Translations under genes and position numbers: made by a program
Shown: piece by piece, positions 1-7,810 of the stretch
Position numbering within the stretch: position 1 is the first letter of the stretch
Layout: every line of letters starts with the position of its first letter
The notes under the pieces: generated by a model
The model's input: the letters and a program-made list of their open reading frames with translations, nothing else
Told to the model about the DNA's origin: nothing
The model's database searches: none
DNA from: Pantoea trifolii
GTDB lineage: Bacteria; Pseudomonadota; Gammaproteobacteria; Enterobacterales; Enterobacteriaceae
Assembly (NCBI RefSeq): GCF_024506435.1
Contig: NZ_JANIET010000002.1
Span: 1 to 64,000 of the forward strand
DNA: 64,000 nucleotides
Direction of reading: 5' to 3'

Positions 1-611
1 TAGCTGAAGCTCATGCCCTGGCTGGCGTCGTCCCAGTAAATGGCGCGCATTTTGTTGAGATCGACCACGCCGCTGAAGTGCTCTTCCGCACCAATAGGAA
101 TGACGATCGGCACCGGATTGGCGTGCAGACGGTCTTTCATCATCTGCACCACGCGGAAGAAGTCCGCGCCCTGACGGTCCATTTTGTTGACGAAGGCGAT
201 GCGCGGCACATGATATTTGTTAGCCTGGCGCCACACGGTTTCAGACTGGGGCTGCACGCCGCCGACGGCGTCATACACCATCACCGCGCCATCAAGCACG
301 CGCATTGAACGTTCAACTTCTATGGTGAAATCGACGTGTCCGGGCGTATCAATGATATTGATGCGGTGCGGCGTGAAGCTGCCGTCCATGCCCGGCCAGA
401 AGCAGCTCACCGCTGCCGAGGTAATGGTGATACCACGCTCCTGCTCCTGCGCCATCCAGTCGGTGGTTGCCGCGCCATCGTGCACTTCACCTAACTTGTG
501 GCTCATTCCGGTGTAAAACAGGATGCGCTCAGTGGTGGTGGTTTTACCGGCATCGATGTGCGCGGAGATGCCGATGTTGCGATAACGTTCGATGGGGAGG
601 GTTCGGGGCAT
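1..611 (-). CDS. fusA: Elongation factor G (N-terminal part, runs off the left edge)
   Basis: Translational GTPase that moves tRNA and mRNA through the ribosome. About 203 N-terminal residues are present, reading leftwards from ATG at 611, with an AAGGA ribosome-binding site just upstream. The G-domain motifs are in order: AHIDAGKTT (P-loop, about residues 18-26), RGITIT (switch I), DTPGH (G3) and NKMD (G4). The protein follows enterobacterial EF-G closely but differs at many surface positions from the E. coli str-operon protein. No rpsL, rpsG or tuf lies beside it here. If this replicon is a plasmid, it is probably a second EF-G copy. The gene continues outside the window, so its completeness cannot be judged. 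Confidence 0.93.
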   Translation of the reverse strand, partial: MPRTLPIERYRNIGISAHIDAGKTTTTERILFYTGMSHKLGEVHDGAATTDWMAQEQERGITITSAAVSCFWPGMDGSFTPHRINIIDTPGHVDFTIEVERSMRVLDGAVMVYDAVGGVQPQSETVWRQANKYHVPRIAFVNKMDRQGADFFRVVQMMKDRLHANPVPIVIPIGAEEHFSGVVDLNKMRAIYWDDASQGMSFS

Positions 612-822
612 GATGCGTCCTTAGTCATTCGACTCGTTCTGCGGCGCGCACCATTGCCCACCGCTGCGCAACAGCCTAAACCTATTGTACGAGTAAATAC
701 GAACAGTTTGAGCCTTTTTTAAACATCGTTAAAATCTTGTATCTGATTCAGCATTAACGGGCTGGAAAGCCGTCGCCGGTCACTTTAAGGTAAGGCTTTC
801 ACTCTCAACGGGAAAATTGACC

Positions 823-1734
823 ATGCGTATTCTGGTAGTCGGCGCCGGCGCCACCGGCGGCTATTTCGGTGCGCGTCTGGCGCAAGCAGGACGTGATGTG
901 ACTTTTCTGGTGCGCGAGCGCCGCTTTCAGCAGTTGCAGCAAACCGGTTTGGTGCTGAAAACGCCCACCGGCAGCGAAGTGATTCAGCCGCAGCTGGCGC
1001 AGGCCGGCTCGCTTTCGGGGCATTTTGACCTGATTATTTTGACGGTGAAAAGCTTCGCGCTGGATCAGGCGATGACCGACATCGCGCCCGCTGTCGGTCC
1101 GGACACGCTGATCATGCCGATCCTCAACGGTATGCGACATATCGATACGCTGCGCGCGCGCTTTGGCGACAAGGTGATTGGCGGCTTGTGCAAAATCAAC
1201 GCCACGCTGGGTGAAAACGGCGAAGTGCTGCAGATGACGCCACTGCATATCCTCTATTACGGCGCGCTGGACGGTCACAACGATGCGCGTTTGCAGCGCG
1301 TGGATGAAGCGCTGCGTGCGGCGCAGTTTGATACGGTGTTTGCCGATAACATCATCAGCGAGCTGTGGGAAAAATGGTTGCTGCTCAGCACCTTGGGTGC
1401 GGTGTGTTGTCTCGCGCGCGGTAATACGCAACAGGTGCTGACGTCACAAGGCGGCGAAGCGCTGCTGCAAACTGTTTTTGGTGAAGTGTTGGCGGTGCTG
1501 AGCGCGGAAGGTTATCAGCAGCGCCCGGCGGTGACGGCGAAGATTTATGAGACGCTAAACAATCCCCAAGCAGCGATGACCTCGTCAATGTATCGCGATT
1601 TAACTCAGGGCTTTGAGATTGAGGCCGATCAGGTGATTGGCGATCTGCTGGTGCGCGGCGCACGCAGCGGCGTGGTGACGCCGTTGCTGAACGCGGTGTA
1701 TGTCAATTTGCAGGTGTATGTGCAGGGTCGATAA
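823..1734 (+). CDS. Ketopantoate reductase family protein (2-dehydropantoate 2-reductase)
   Basis: NADPH-dependent reductase of the ApbA/PanE family, which reduces 2-dehydropantoate to pantoate in coenzyme A synthesis, or a related 2-oxo acid reductase. The protein has 303 residues. The Rossmann motif GAGATGGYFG is at residues 7-16. The C-terminal helical domain carries the family LWEKW segment (catalytic Lys) and the SSMYRDLTQG-FEIEAD segment. The ATG at 823 is preferred over an in-frame TTG six bases upstream, because it starts directly at the beta-1 strand and has ACGGGA upstream. A chromosomal panE is expected elsewhere, so the true substrate is uncertain. Confidence 0.85.
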   Translation: MRILVVGAGATGGYFGARLAQAGRDVTFLVRERRFQQLQQTGLVLKTPTGSEVIQPQLAQAGSLSGHFDLIILTVKSFALDQAMTDIAPAVGPDTLIMPILNGMRHIDTLRARFGDKVIGGLCKINATLGENGEVLQMTPLHILYYGALDGHNDARLQRVDEALRAAQFDTVFADNIISELWEKWLLLSTLGAVCCLARGNTQQVLTSQGGEALLQTVFGEVLAVLSAEGYQQRPAVTAKIYETLNNPQAAMTSSMYRDLTQGFEIEADQVIGDLLVRGARSGVVTPLLNAVYVNLQVYVQGR

Positions 1735-1740
1735 AAAACG

Positions 1741-1760
1741 GGTCGCCAGGGATGGCGACC
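1741..1760. repeat. Dispersed palindrome, copy 1 (GGTCGCC family)
   Basis: GGTCGCCAGGGATGGCGACC, an inverted repeat with arms GGTCGCCA/TGGCGACC, lies between two convergent genes. It is one of seven copies in this window, probably a REP-like element or bidirectional terminator. Confidence 0.8.
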
Positions 1761-1766
1761 AAAATC

Positions 1767-2534
1767 TCATAACCGTGACTGCACGCCTGGCAACTGCTTC
1801 AGGCGTTGCCAGCCAGCTTCCACCGCTTCTGGCACCTCGACGTGGCCGAGGAAACCTTTGCCGCGCGGGCCGTAGCCATTTTCATCGTCACGCAAGCGCT
1901 GGATTTCACCCATCAGCAGCGACAGAAAACGCTCCATCGACCACAATCCCTGCGGCGGCGCACCGATGATGCGCAGCATGCCCGCGTCCATCATCACCTG
2001 CGGCACAAATACCGGCCAGCTGATAAATTCCGGTGCATCCGCACGATCGCGCCATTGATAGCGGAAGGTTTCCCAGGTGCGACGCTGCATCAGCGGATCC
2101 TGCACCAGCAGCACGCGCTGCGGCTGCCAGCTGTGCTCATCCAGCAGCTTTTGGCTGAAGGCGGCGTTTTCCCCGCAGTTGCATGAGGCGGTTTCCAGCA
2201 GCAGTAGATCGTCCGGCAGCGCGGCAAATACGCGGGCGACATCGCCCAGCAACTCGGCTTCGCTTTTGTCTTTACTATCAATTTGGCGATACAGCGGATG
2301 CGCCGCGAGCATCTCCACCAGCAGCGGCGTTGAGTGGCCAATGCCGCCGCTGATCAATAACGGCAGCTGATACTTTTTCGCCACGGCAATCACCGCTTCC
2401 ACGTTCGGCAACACCGCGTGACCAGCGAGAATGGCTAAATCGATGTCGAGCGTGCCATCTTGTGGCATCTGATCCAGCGCCAGCCAGGCCGCCAAGGTAT
2501 TGATATCCTGAATCTGATGGTTATTGAGTTGCAT
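1767..2534 (-). CDS. ydcF: YdcF family protein (DUF218)
   Basis: 255 residues, colinear with E. coli YdcF (about 266). It belongs to the DUF218 fold, and the E. coli member is reported to bind S-adenosylmethionine; its physiological role is unknown. Recognisable family segments are LAGHAV near residue 36, LLISGGIGHST near residue 59, the NCGENA segment, VQDPLMQRRT and the C-terminal DDENGYGPRGKGF. There is no signal peptide. An AGGAGAACCGG ribosome-binding region precedes ATG 2534. It is transcribed divergently from the LacI-type gene at 2634, with about 100 bp between the start codons. Confidence 0.9.
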   Translation of the reverse strand: MQLNNHQIQDINTLAAWLALDQMPQDGTLDIDLAILAGHAVLPNVEAVIAVAKKYQLPLLISGGIGHSTPLLVEMLAAHPLYRQIDSKDKSEAELLGDVARVFAALPDDLLLLETASCNCGENAAFSQKLLDEHSWQPQRVLLVQDPLMQRRTWETFRYQWRDRADAPEFISWPVFVPQVMMDAGMLRIIGAPPQGLWSMERFLSLLMGEIQRLRDDENGYGPRGKGFLGHVEVPEAVEAGWQRLKQLPGVQSRL

Positions 2535-2560
2535 CCGGTTCTCCTCTTTATACCTTTGGC

Positions 2561-2607
2561 AGTGTAGCGGCTTAAGTGCGTGTCGGCAGGGAAAAATTTG
2601 CTACACT
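2561..2607. promoter_or_regulatory. Inverted repeat in the divergent ydcF/lacI promoter region
   Basis: AGTGTAGC (2561-2568) and GCTACACT (2600-2607) are perfect inverted copies. Each contains a TACACT hexamer that could act as the -10 box, one firing towards ydcF and one towards the LacI homologue. The repeat could also be an autoregulatory operator. There is no match to the classical lac operator. The functional assignment is tentative. Confidence 0.35.
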
Positions 2608-2633
2608 CGCAGCTTAATCTTCAGGAGAGATTC

Positions 2634-3701
2634 ATGACTGCGCGCTCCGTAACCCTCGACGATGTTGCTCATCTGGCTGGGGTTTCTTATCAAACCGTTT
2701 CCCGCGTCCTCAACCATTCCGAGCAGGTTTCGCCGCGCACCCGCGCCAAAGTAGAAGCCGCAATGCAGCAGCTCAACTATGTGCCGAATCGTGTGGCGCA
2801 ACAGTTAGCAGGGAAAAACACCCGCACGCTGGGACTTGCCACCAGTGATTTAGCCTTAATGGCGCCCGCCCAGATCGCTTCGGCGATTCAGCAACGTGCG
2901 GCAGCGCAGGGTTATCATCTGGTGATCGCCATGGCGAATCCCGACAGCGCGCCGCAGGACACCGTGAATGAACTGCTGGCGCAGCGCGTCGATGCGCTGC
3001 TGATCAACCTGCCGCTGGATGCCGCGCAGGCCGCGCAGATTCAACAACAGTGCGACAACAAACCGGTGCTGTTTCTCGACGTGGAGCGCAGCGCTGAAGT
3101 GGCGCAATGCCAGTATCAAAGCGAATCCGGTGCGCAGCAGGCGGTTGATCATCTGGTGGCGCTCGGCCATCGTCAGATTGGCGTGTTAAATGGCCCGGCA
3201 AGTTCTGCATCGGCGCGCGCGCGTTTCGCTGCGTGGCAGCAAGCGCTGGCCGCGCATCAACTCACGCCATTCTGCGTGCTGAGCGGTGACTGGAGCGCGG
3301 CATCGGGCTATCAGGCGCTGCTGGCGCAGTTACCTGACCGTCTGCCGCAGGCGCTGCTGGTGGCTAACGATCAGATGGCGCTCGGCGCGATGCGCGCGCT
3401 GCATCAGCATGGCGTGAGGATCCCAGCGGAGATTTCGCTGATTGGTTATGACGATACAGCGGAAAGCGCGTGGTATCAGCCGCCGTTAACTACCGTGCGT
3501 CAGGATCTGCAGCAGTTGGGCGTGGTGAGCGTTGATCGCTTGCTGGCTCAGCTGGAAGGCGGCGATGTGACAGAGAAGACGCTGGAAACCGAGTTAGTGT
3601 TGCGGGAAACTACGGCAGCACCGCTGCAGGATGAAGTGGATGTGGCGGAGATTGCGCAGCAGTTGCAGGTTCTGGCACGCAAGTTGAAGCGCACCTCATA
3701 A
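2634..3701 (+). CDS. lacI: LacI family transcriptional regulator, close to LacI itself
   Basis: 355-residue repressor. It has an N-terminal helix-turn-helix (VTLDDVAHLAGVSYQTVSRV, about residues 5-24), the hinge helix PNRVAQQLAGK (about 49-59) and a periplasmic-binding-type inducer domain with LVANDQMALGAMRA and SLIGYDDTAES. These blocks track E. coli LacI along the whole length, including its inter-domain stretch. The start is ATG 2634 behind AGGAGA (2623-2628). No lacZ or lacY gene lies nearby, and the neighbours ydcF and ygeA are unrelated, so the target is unknown. Confidence 0.88.
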   Translation: MTARSVTLDDVAHLAGVSYQTVSRVLNHSEQVSPRTRAKVEAAMQQLNYVPNRVAQQLAGKNTRTLGLATSDLALMAPAQIASAIQQRAAAQGYHLVIAMANPDSAPQDTVNELLAQRVDALLINLPLDAAQAAQIQQQCDNKPVLFLDVERSAEVAQCQYQSESGAQQAVDHLVALGHRQIGVLNGPASSASARARFAAWQQALAAHQLTPFCVLSGDWSAASGYQALLAQLPDRLPQALLVANDQMALGAMRALHQHGVRIPAEISLIGYDDTAESAWYQPPLTTVRQDLQQLGVVSVDRLLAQLEGGDVTEKTLETELVLRETTAAPLQDEVDVAEIAQQLQVLARKLKRTS

Positions 3702-3750
3702 ATAGGTGAGGTGCGCCTGGCCGCCATGAATTTCGTAATGCTTGTCAATC

Positions 3751-3770
3751 GGTCGCCATAAATGGCGACC
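3751..3770. repeat. Dispersed palindrome, copy 2 (GGTCGCC family)
   Basis: GGTCGCCATAAATGGCGACC, followed by CTACG, lies between the convergent lacI and ygeA genes. It probably forms a hairpin at both 3' ends. Confidence 0.85.
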
Positions 3771-4460
3771 CTACGAGAGCGCGAGTTTTACGGCGTCTTC
3801 GGCGTGGATCAAGGTGGTATCGAACAGCGGAACGCTGGCGTCCTCAGCTTTCACCAGTAAGGTGATTTCGGTGCAACCAAGAATGATCGCCTCTACGCCC
3901 TGCTCCACCAGCTCGGCAATAATCTTGCGGTATTGCGCGCGTGATTCATCGCGGATCACGCCAAGACAGAGTTCCTGATAGATGATGTCGTGCACCACTT
4001 TGCGGCCTGCTGCATCGGGCACCAGCACCTCAATTTCCGACTGATTAAGCCGACCTTTGTAAAATTCCTGCTCCATGGTGAACGCTGTCGCCAGCAAACC
4101 GACTTTTTTAACGCCCGCCTGACGAATGCGCTGTGCGGTGGCATCGGCGATATGCAGCAGCGGAATGCTCACCGCATCGGTGATCTGCTGCGCGACTTTG
4201 TGCATGGTGTTGGTACAGAGCACGATGAAATCTGCGCCGCCTTTTTCCAGGCTAACAGCCGCTTCTGCCAGAATCTCACCCGCTTGTTGCCACTCGCCTG
4301 CGGCCTGCAGTTTTTCAATTTCATGGAAATCGACGCTGTACATCAGGCTGCGCGCGGAGTGCAATCCGCCCAGCTGCTGCTTCACCTGCTCATTGATAAT
4401 ACGGTAATAGAGCGCGGTGGATTCCCAGCTCATCCCGCCAATCAAACCAATCATTTTCAT
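3771..4460 (-). CDS. ygeA: Aspartate/glutamate racemase family amino-acid racemase
   Basis: 229-residue PLP-independent racemase that follows E. coli YgeA (a broad-specificity amino-acid racemase) almost throughout. The family's two active-site loops are VLCTNTMHK near residue 81 and LGCTEITLL near residue 195, each with the catalytic Cys. GGMSWEST is at residues 8-15. The start is ATG 4460 with GGAG about 8 bases upstream. The stop codon of the exporter gene lies only about 15 bases upstream, so the two are probably co-transcribed. This could link a D-amino acid or aromatic-acid efflux function to racemisation, but that is inference. Confidence 0.9.
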   Translation of the reverse strand: MKMIGLIGGMSWESTALYYRIINEQVKQQLGGLHSARSLMYSVDFHEIEKLQAAGEWQQAGEILAEAAVSLEKGGADFIVLCTNTMHKVAQQITDAVSIPLLHIADATAQRIRQAGVKKVGLLATAFTMEQEFYKGRLNQSEIEVLVPDAAGRKVVHDIIYQELCLGVIRDESRAQYRKIIAELVEQGVEAIILGCTEITLLVKAEDASVPLFDTTLIHAEDAVKLALS

Positions 4461-4475
4461 CTGCTTAACTCCGTT

Positions 4476-6533
4476 TTAAACATGCTGTTCAGCACTGTAC
4501 GAGATTTCCGGCCAGCGCGCCGCAGGAAACAGCGATAAACGAATATTGAACAGGTGGAACATCGGCGCAAACAGCGTGTTCTCCCGCAGCGCCGCCGCTT
4601 CCAACCGTAGCAACAGCGTGTTCAGTTCCGCCAGCAATTCCGGCTGCGGCGTGGTTTGCAGCGACTTCAACCGGCGCTTAAGAAACTGGCTTAGCTCATG
4701 GAACATCGCCGCGCTTTCGATGTGATGCGCCAGCAGCAGCTCACGATGACGCGTGTAATAGTCGTAACAGTTTGCGCCCAGCCAGGCTTCAGCAATCAGA
4801 TTGCCGCCGGAGACCAACTCCGGCACCGGATCAACACGCTTACGCGGCAGAATAATGTTGACCTTATCCAGCGTGCGCGAAACAAACTGCTGACGCGCCG
4901 TCAGCGTGACGCTGTTGAGCCGCACCGTGGCGATAAAATGCAGCAGCTCGCGGATACCTTTGCGTACCGCACGTTTGGCGGTCCATGACGGGCGCTTGTT
5001 GCGGATCAGCGCCGTAATTACCACCGCGAAGGTAATGCCCACCAGCGTCGAAAGGATAGCGTTCACTATAAGCTGTAAATCGGGCTTGAAGTTGTGGCTC
5101 ATGCCAATCAAGCCAGGAATCTGCGTGGCAACAATCAGGCCAATCAGGTTGGTCGACGGATTGGCGATAACCAATCCCAGCGCCAGCAAGCCCGGCGCAA
5201 GGCAGATCACCAGCGCTTCGAAGGTCACCGCCTGCGGAATCAGCAAGGTGATATACAGCAGGCTGATCATTACGGAGATCAGCACCCCTTTCAGGAACAG
5301 CTTCATCGGTGCAATTGGGCTGTCCATGCCGGCGAAGAAGGAACACAGCACCGCCGCCATCATCGGCGCGGTGGCACCATCCACCCAGCCGCTGCCGATC
5401 CAAAACACGCAGGTGACGAAGGTGGCGATAAAGGCGGTAAACGACGACAGCAGCAACAAACCTTTATCGACGTGTTTATGCGCACGCGCCATCTTTCCGG
5501 CTTTCACCGCAGGTGTCCACTCACTCACACGCTCGCTAACGCTTTGGTAGGCATCGACGATGCGTACAAAGTTGAGTAGGCGCTCGAGCAATCCCATCAG
5601 CAGAATGCTCTCTTCGCTGTTGAGCCTGCCCTCTTGCCACGCCCGTTTCAGCTGCTCTTGCGCGTGGCTGAGCTTGTCGCGCACCGGCAGCTGATCTTCC
5701 CCGTTTAGCCACAGCAAGAATTGCTGGAAGACTTCAGCGATGTAGTCGGGAAAACGGATTTGCTGCTGCGCCAGTAGATTGAGGCGTGATTCGATGGCCG
5801 TCAGCGTGGGGATGAAATAGGAGAGATGCTGATATTGCACGCTGACTAAGCGCACCAGACGCCGCGCGGCATCGCCTTCGTACACACAATGCGTGATGAG
5901 CGTTTCGACGTTAAGCGGATAGTTGGCCATCTGAATCAGGATATCTTCGCGCTCGACCGACTTCTCAGCGGGCATCGCCGTGACCAGATCGCTGCACAGT
6001 TTGCGCGCGTTCTGATACCACAGGTTAACGCTCTGCTCTAACAGATTACGCATCGAGACCGGCCACAGCAGGCGATGCACCAGGCTGCTGCAAACAATCG
6101 CCACGGTGATCTCCTCAACGCGGGAAATCACCGTGTAGGTGATGGCCGAGGGCGAAACCACGTCGGGAAAACCCATGATCGCCGCGCTGTAACCCGCCAG
6201 CATAAACACGTAGCTCTTTGGCGTGCGGTCGTGCAGCGAAAGATAGAGGCAAACCGCTACCCACAGCGAGATGCACAGGCTGAACAGCAGCGGATCCTGC
6301 ACCGTGGCGGGATAGATCAGCAGCGTAAAAAAACCGCCCAGCAGAGTACCGAAGAAACGAAAAACCGATTTCGATACCGTCGATCCCGAATAGAGCTGCG
6401 AGGCAACGTACACTGTAGTCAGTGACCAGGCCGGTTTGTCGAGATTGAGTTCCAAAGCAATGTAAAAAGCCAGAAAGGCAGCAAGACAGGTTTTGGCAGA
6501 AAACAGCACTGCGCTTCGTGAAAACCACTTCAT
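4476..6533 (-). CDS. FUSC family inner-membrane transporter
   Basis: 685 residues with the FUSC layout: a bundle of membrane helices at about 10-170, a soluble helical region at about 170-350, a second membrane bundle at about 350-500 and a C-terminal cytoplasmic helical domain. E. coli relatives are AaeB (p-hydroxybenzoate efflux), YccS and YdhK. The first half starts with KPAWSLTTVYV, typical of the family's second helix. Aromatic acid export is the usual role, but the substrate cannot be read from sequence. No AaeA-type membrane fusion protein adjoins it. It is followed closely by ygeA. Confidence 0.82.
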   Translation of the reverse strand: MKWFSRSAVLFSAKTCLAAFLAFYIALELNLDKPAWSLTTVYVASQLYSGSTVSKSVFRFFGTLLGGFFTLLIYPATVQDPLLFSLCISLWVAVCLYLSLHDRTPKSYVFMLAGYSAAIMGFPDVVSPSAITYTVISRVEEITVAIVCSSLVHRLLWPVSMRNLLEQSVNLWYQNARKLCSDLVTAMPAEKSVEREDILIQMANYPLNVETLITHCVYEGDAARRLVRLVSVQYQHLSYFIPTLTAIESRLNLLAQQQIRFPDYIAEVFQQFLLWLNGEDQLPVRDKLSHAQEQLKRAWQEGRLNSEESILLMGLLERLLNFVRIVDAYQSVSERVSEWTPAVKAGKMARAHKHVDKGLLLLSSFTAFIATFVTCVFWIGSGWVDGATAPMMAAVLCSFFAGMDSPIAPMKLFLKGVLISVMISLLYITLLIPQAVTFEALVICLAPGLLALGLVIANPSTNLIGLIVATQIPGLIGMSHNFKPDLQLIVNAILSTLVGITFAVVITALIRNKRPSWTAKRAVRKGIRELLHFIATVRLNSVTLTARQQFVSRTLDKVNIILPRKRVDPVPELVSGGNLIAEAWLGANCYDYYTRHRELLLAHHIESAAMFHELSQFLKRRLKSLQTTPQPELLAELNTLLLRLEAAALRENTLFAPMFHLFNIRLSLFPAARWPEISYSAEQHV

Positions 6534-6665
6534 AGAACGGGTAAAACCTTATGCAGGCAGCGGAATGACTTATCCTGACAGAAGCATTTAGCAATGGCAT
6601 TTTGATTTGTTATACAAATTATTACCGTGCTAATTATGTGGGCATCTATGGAAATCCGAACCTTG

Positions 6666-6683
6666 TTTGCTGATTACAGTGAA
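6666..6683 (-). repeat. Isolated iteron copy outside the origin
   Basis: TTTGCTGATTACAGTGAA is the reverse complement of the replication iteron (TTCACTGTAATCAGCA). It lies alone between two divergent genes, 15.6 kb from the iteron array. Confidence 0.75.
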
Positions 6684-6697
6684 TGATCCAGATCACA
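6682..6697. promoter_or_regulatory. Putative CRP-binding site
   Basis: AATGATCCAGATCACA matches 13 of 16 positions of the ideal CRP core TGTGATCTAGATCACA, with a perfect right arm. It sits about 90 bp before the SsuA-like gene and 150 bp before the FUSC exporter start. It overlaps the end of the isolated iteron by two bases. Confidence 0.5.
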
Positions 6698-6787
6698 TAA
6701 ATAATGGTTATAAGCGATCAAAATTAATTATTTATTGGTTATATAACAGCTTTGCTAAGGTGGCAAAAAAACCACACGAGAACCACC

Positions 6788-7735
6788 ATGAAAGCAAAAA
6801 TTTCAGTCCTGAGCGTTTTAGCTCTCAGCGTTAACCTGCTCTCCACACACGCCTTTGCCGCTAACCCAGAAACCGTCACCATCGGCTATCAGAAAGCCAA
6901 TATCTTTGCTCTGCTAAAATATCGCGGCACGCTGGACGAAACCTTTAAAAAGGAAGGCATCGCTATCCGCTGGGTCGAATTCCCGGCGGGTCCGCAGATG
7001 CTAGAGGGCTTAAACGTCGGCAGCATTGATTTGGCCGCTACCGGCGATGCGCCGCCCGCCTTCGCGCAGGCCGCGAAAGCCGATTTGATCTATCTCGGTC
7101 ACTCTCCGGCTAACCCGAAAACGGAAGCCATCGTGGTGCCGAAAGACTCTGCAATTAAAAGCGTGGCGGATCTGAAAGGCAAACGCGTCGGTCTGAACAA
7201 AGGCTCTGACGTTAACTATCTGCTGGTGAAAGCGCTGGAAGATGCGGGGCTGAACTACAAAGACGTGACGCCGGTGTATCTGCCACCCGCCGATGCGCGC
7301 GCGGCGTTCCAGAAAGGCGCGATTGATGCGTGGGTGATTTGGGATCCATACCTGGCAGAAGTGGAAGCCAACGCCGGTGCGCGTGAAATCCGTAACGCGG
7401 AAGGATTAGTGCCGCATTACACTTTCTATCTCGCCAGCCGCCCGTTTGCGGAAGGCCATCCTGATACCGCGAAACAGGTGGTTGATGAGCTGAGCAAACT
7501 CAGCGATTGGGCCAACAAGAACCCGGATGACGCGGCCGCGATTCTGTCGAAATCTACCGGCCTGGATAAAGCCATCTGGCAAACCACCATTAAACGTCTG
7601 CCTTACGGCGCGTCGCGCATGACCCCGCAGGTGTTTGATGAGCAGCAGGCGTTAGCGGATACCTTTACGCGCGTGGGTCTGTTGCCAGTGAAAGTGGATG
7701 TGCGCAGCGCGACCTGGTCGCTGGATAAGAAGTAA
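6788..7735 (+). CDS. ssuA: Aliphatic sulfonate ABC transporter substrate-binding protein (SsuA-like)
   Basis: Periplasmic binding protein of 315 residues for sulfonates or sulfate esters. The Sec signal peptide (about residues 1-24) ends THAFA-AN. The mature part begins VTIGYQKANIFALLK and includes EFPAGPQMLEGL, DLAATGDAPPAFAQA, GKRVGLNKGSDVNYLL and DAWVIWDPYLAEVE, all typical of SsuA/TauA. The start is ATG 6788, because the upstream in-frame extension is not signal-peptide-like. No SsuB or SsuC gene is in the window, so the protein needs partners elsewhere. It is the closest relative in this window of the C-terminal half of the sigma-54 activator at 17535, suggesting both bind similar ligands. 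Confidence 0.88.
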   Translation: MKAKISVLSVLALSVNLLSTHAFAANPETVTIGYQKANIFALLKYRGTLDETFKKEGIAIRWVEFPAGPQMLEGLNVGSIDLAATGDAPPAFAQAAKADLIYLGHSPANPKTEAIVVPKDSAIKSVADLKGKRVGLNKGSDVNYLLVKALEDAGLNYKDVTPVYLPPADARAAFQKGAIDAWVIWDPYLAEVEANAGAREIRNAEGLVPHYTFYLASRPFAEGHPDTAKQVVDELSKLSDWANKNPDDAAAILSKSTGLDKAIWQTTIKRLPYGASRMTPQVFDEQQALADTFTRVGLLPVKVDVRSATWSLDKK

Positions 7736-7752
7736 ATCATTACCAACAACAA

Positions 7753-7772
7753 GGTCGCCATGAATGGCGACC
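7753..7772. repeat. Dispersed palindrome, copy 3 (GGTCGCC family)
   Basis: GGTCGCCATGAATGGCGACC, followed by CTAC, lies between the convergent ssuA-like and sfnB-like genes. Confidence 0.85.
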
Positions 7773-7810
7773 CTACATGCCCGGTGCCGATTCATGCGCA
7801 CCGGTTTTTA

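Noticed and set aside
805..1431. 208-residue open frame on the minus strand
   Set aside because: Antisense to the ketopantoate reductase gene, with no start signal or family resemblance.
2535..2633. Classical lac operator before the LacI homologue
   Set aside because: No sequence close to AATTGTGAGC-GCTCACAATT was found; only an AGTGTAGC inverted repeat is present.
3990..4538. 182-residue open frame on the plus strand
   Set aside because: Antisense to ygeA, which is convincingly conserved.
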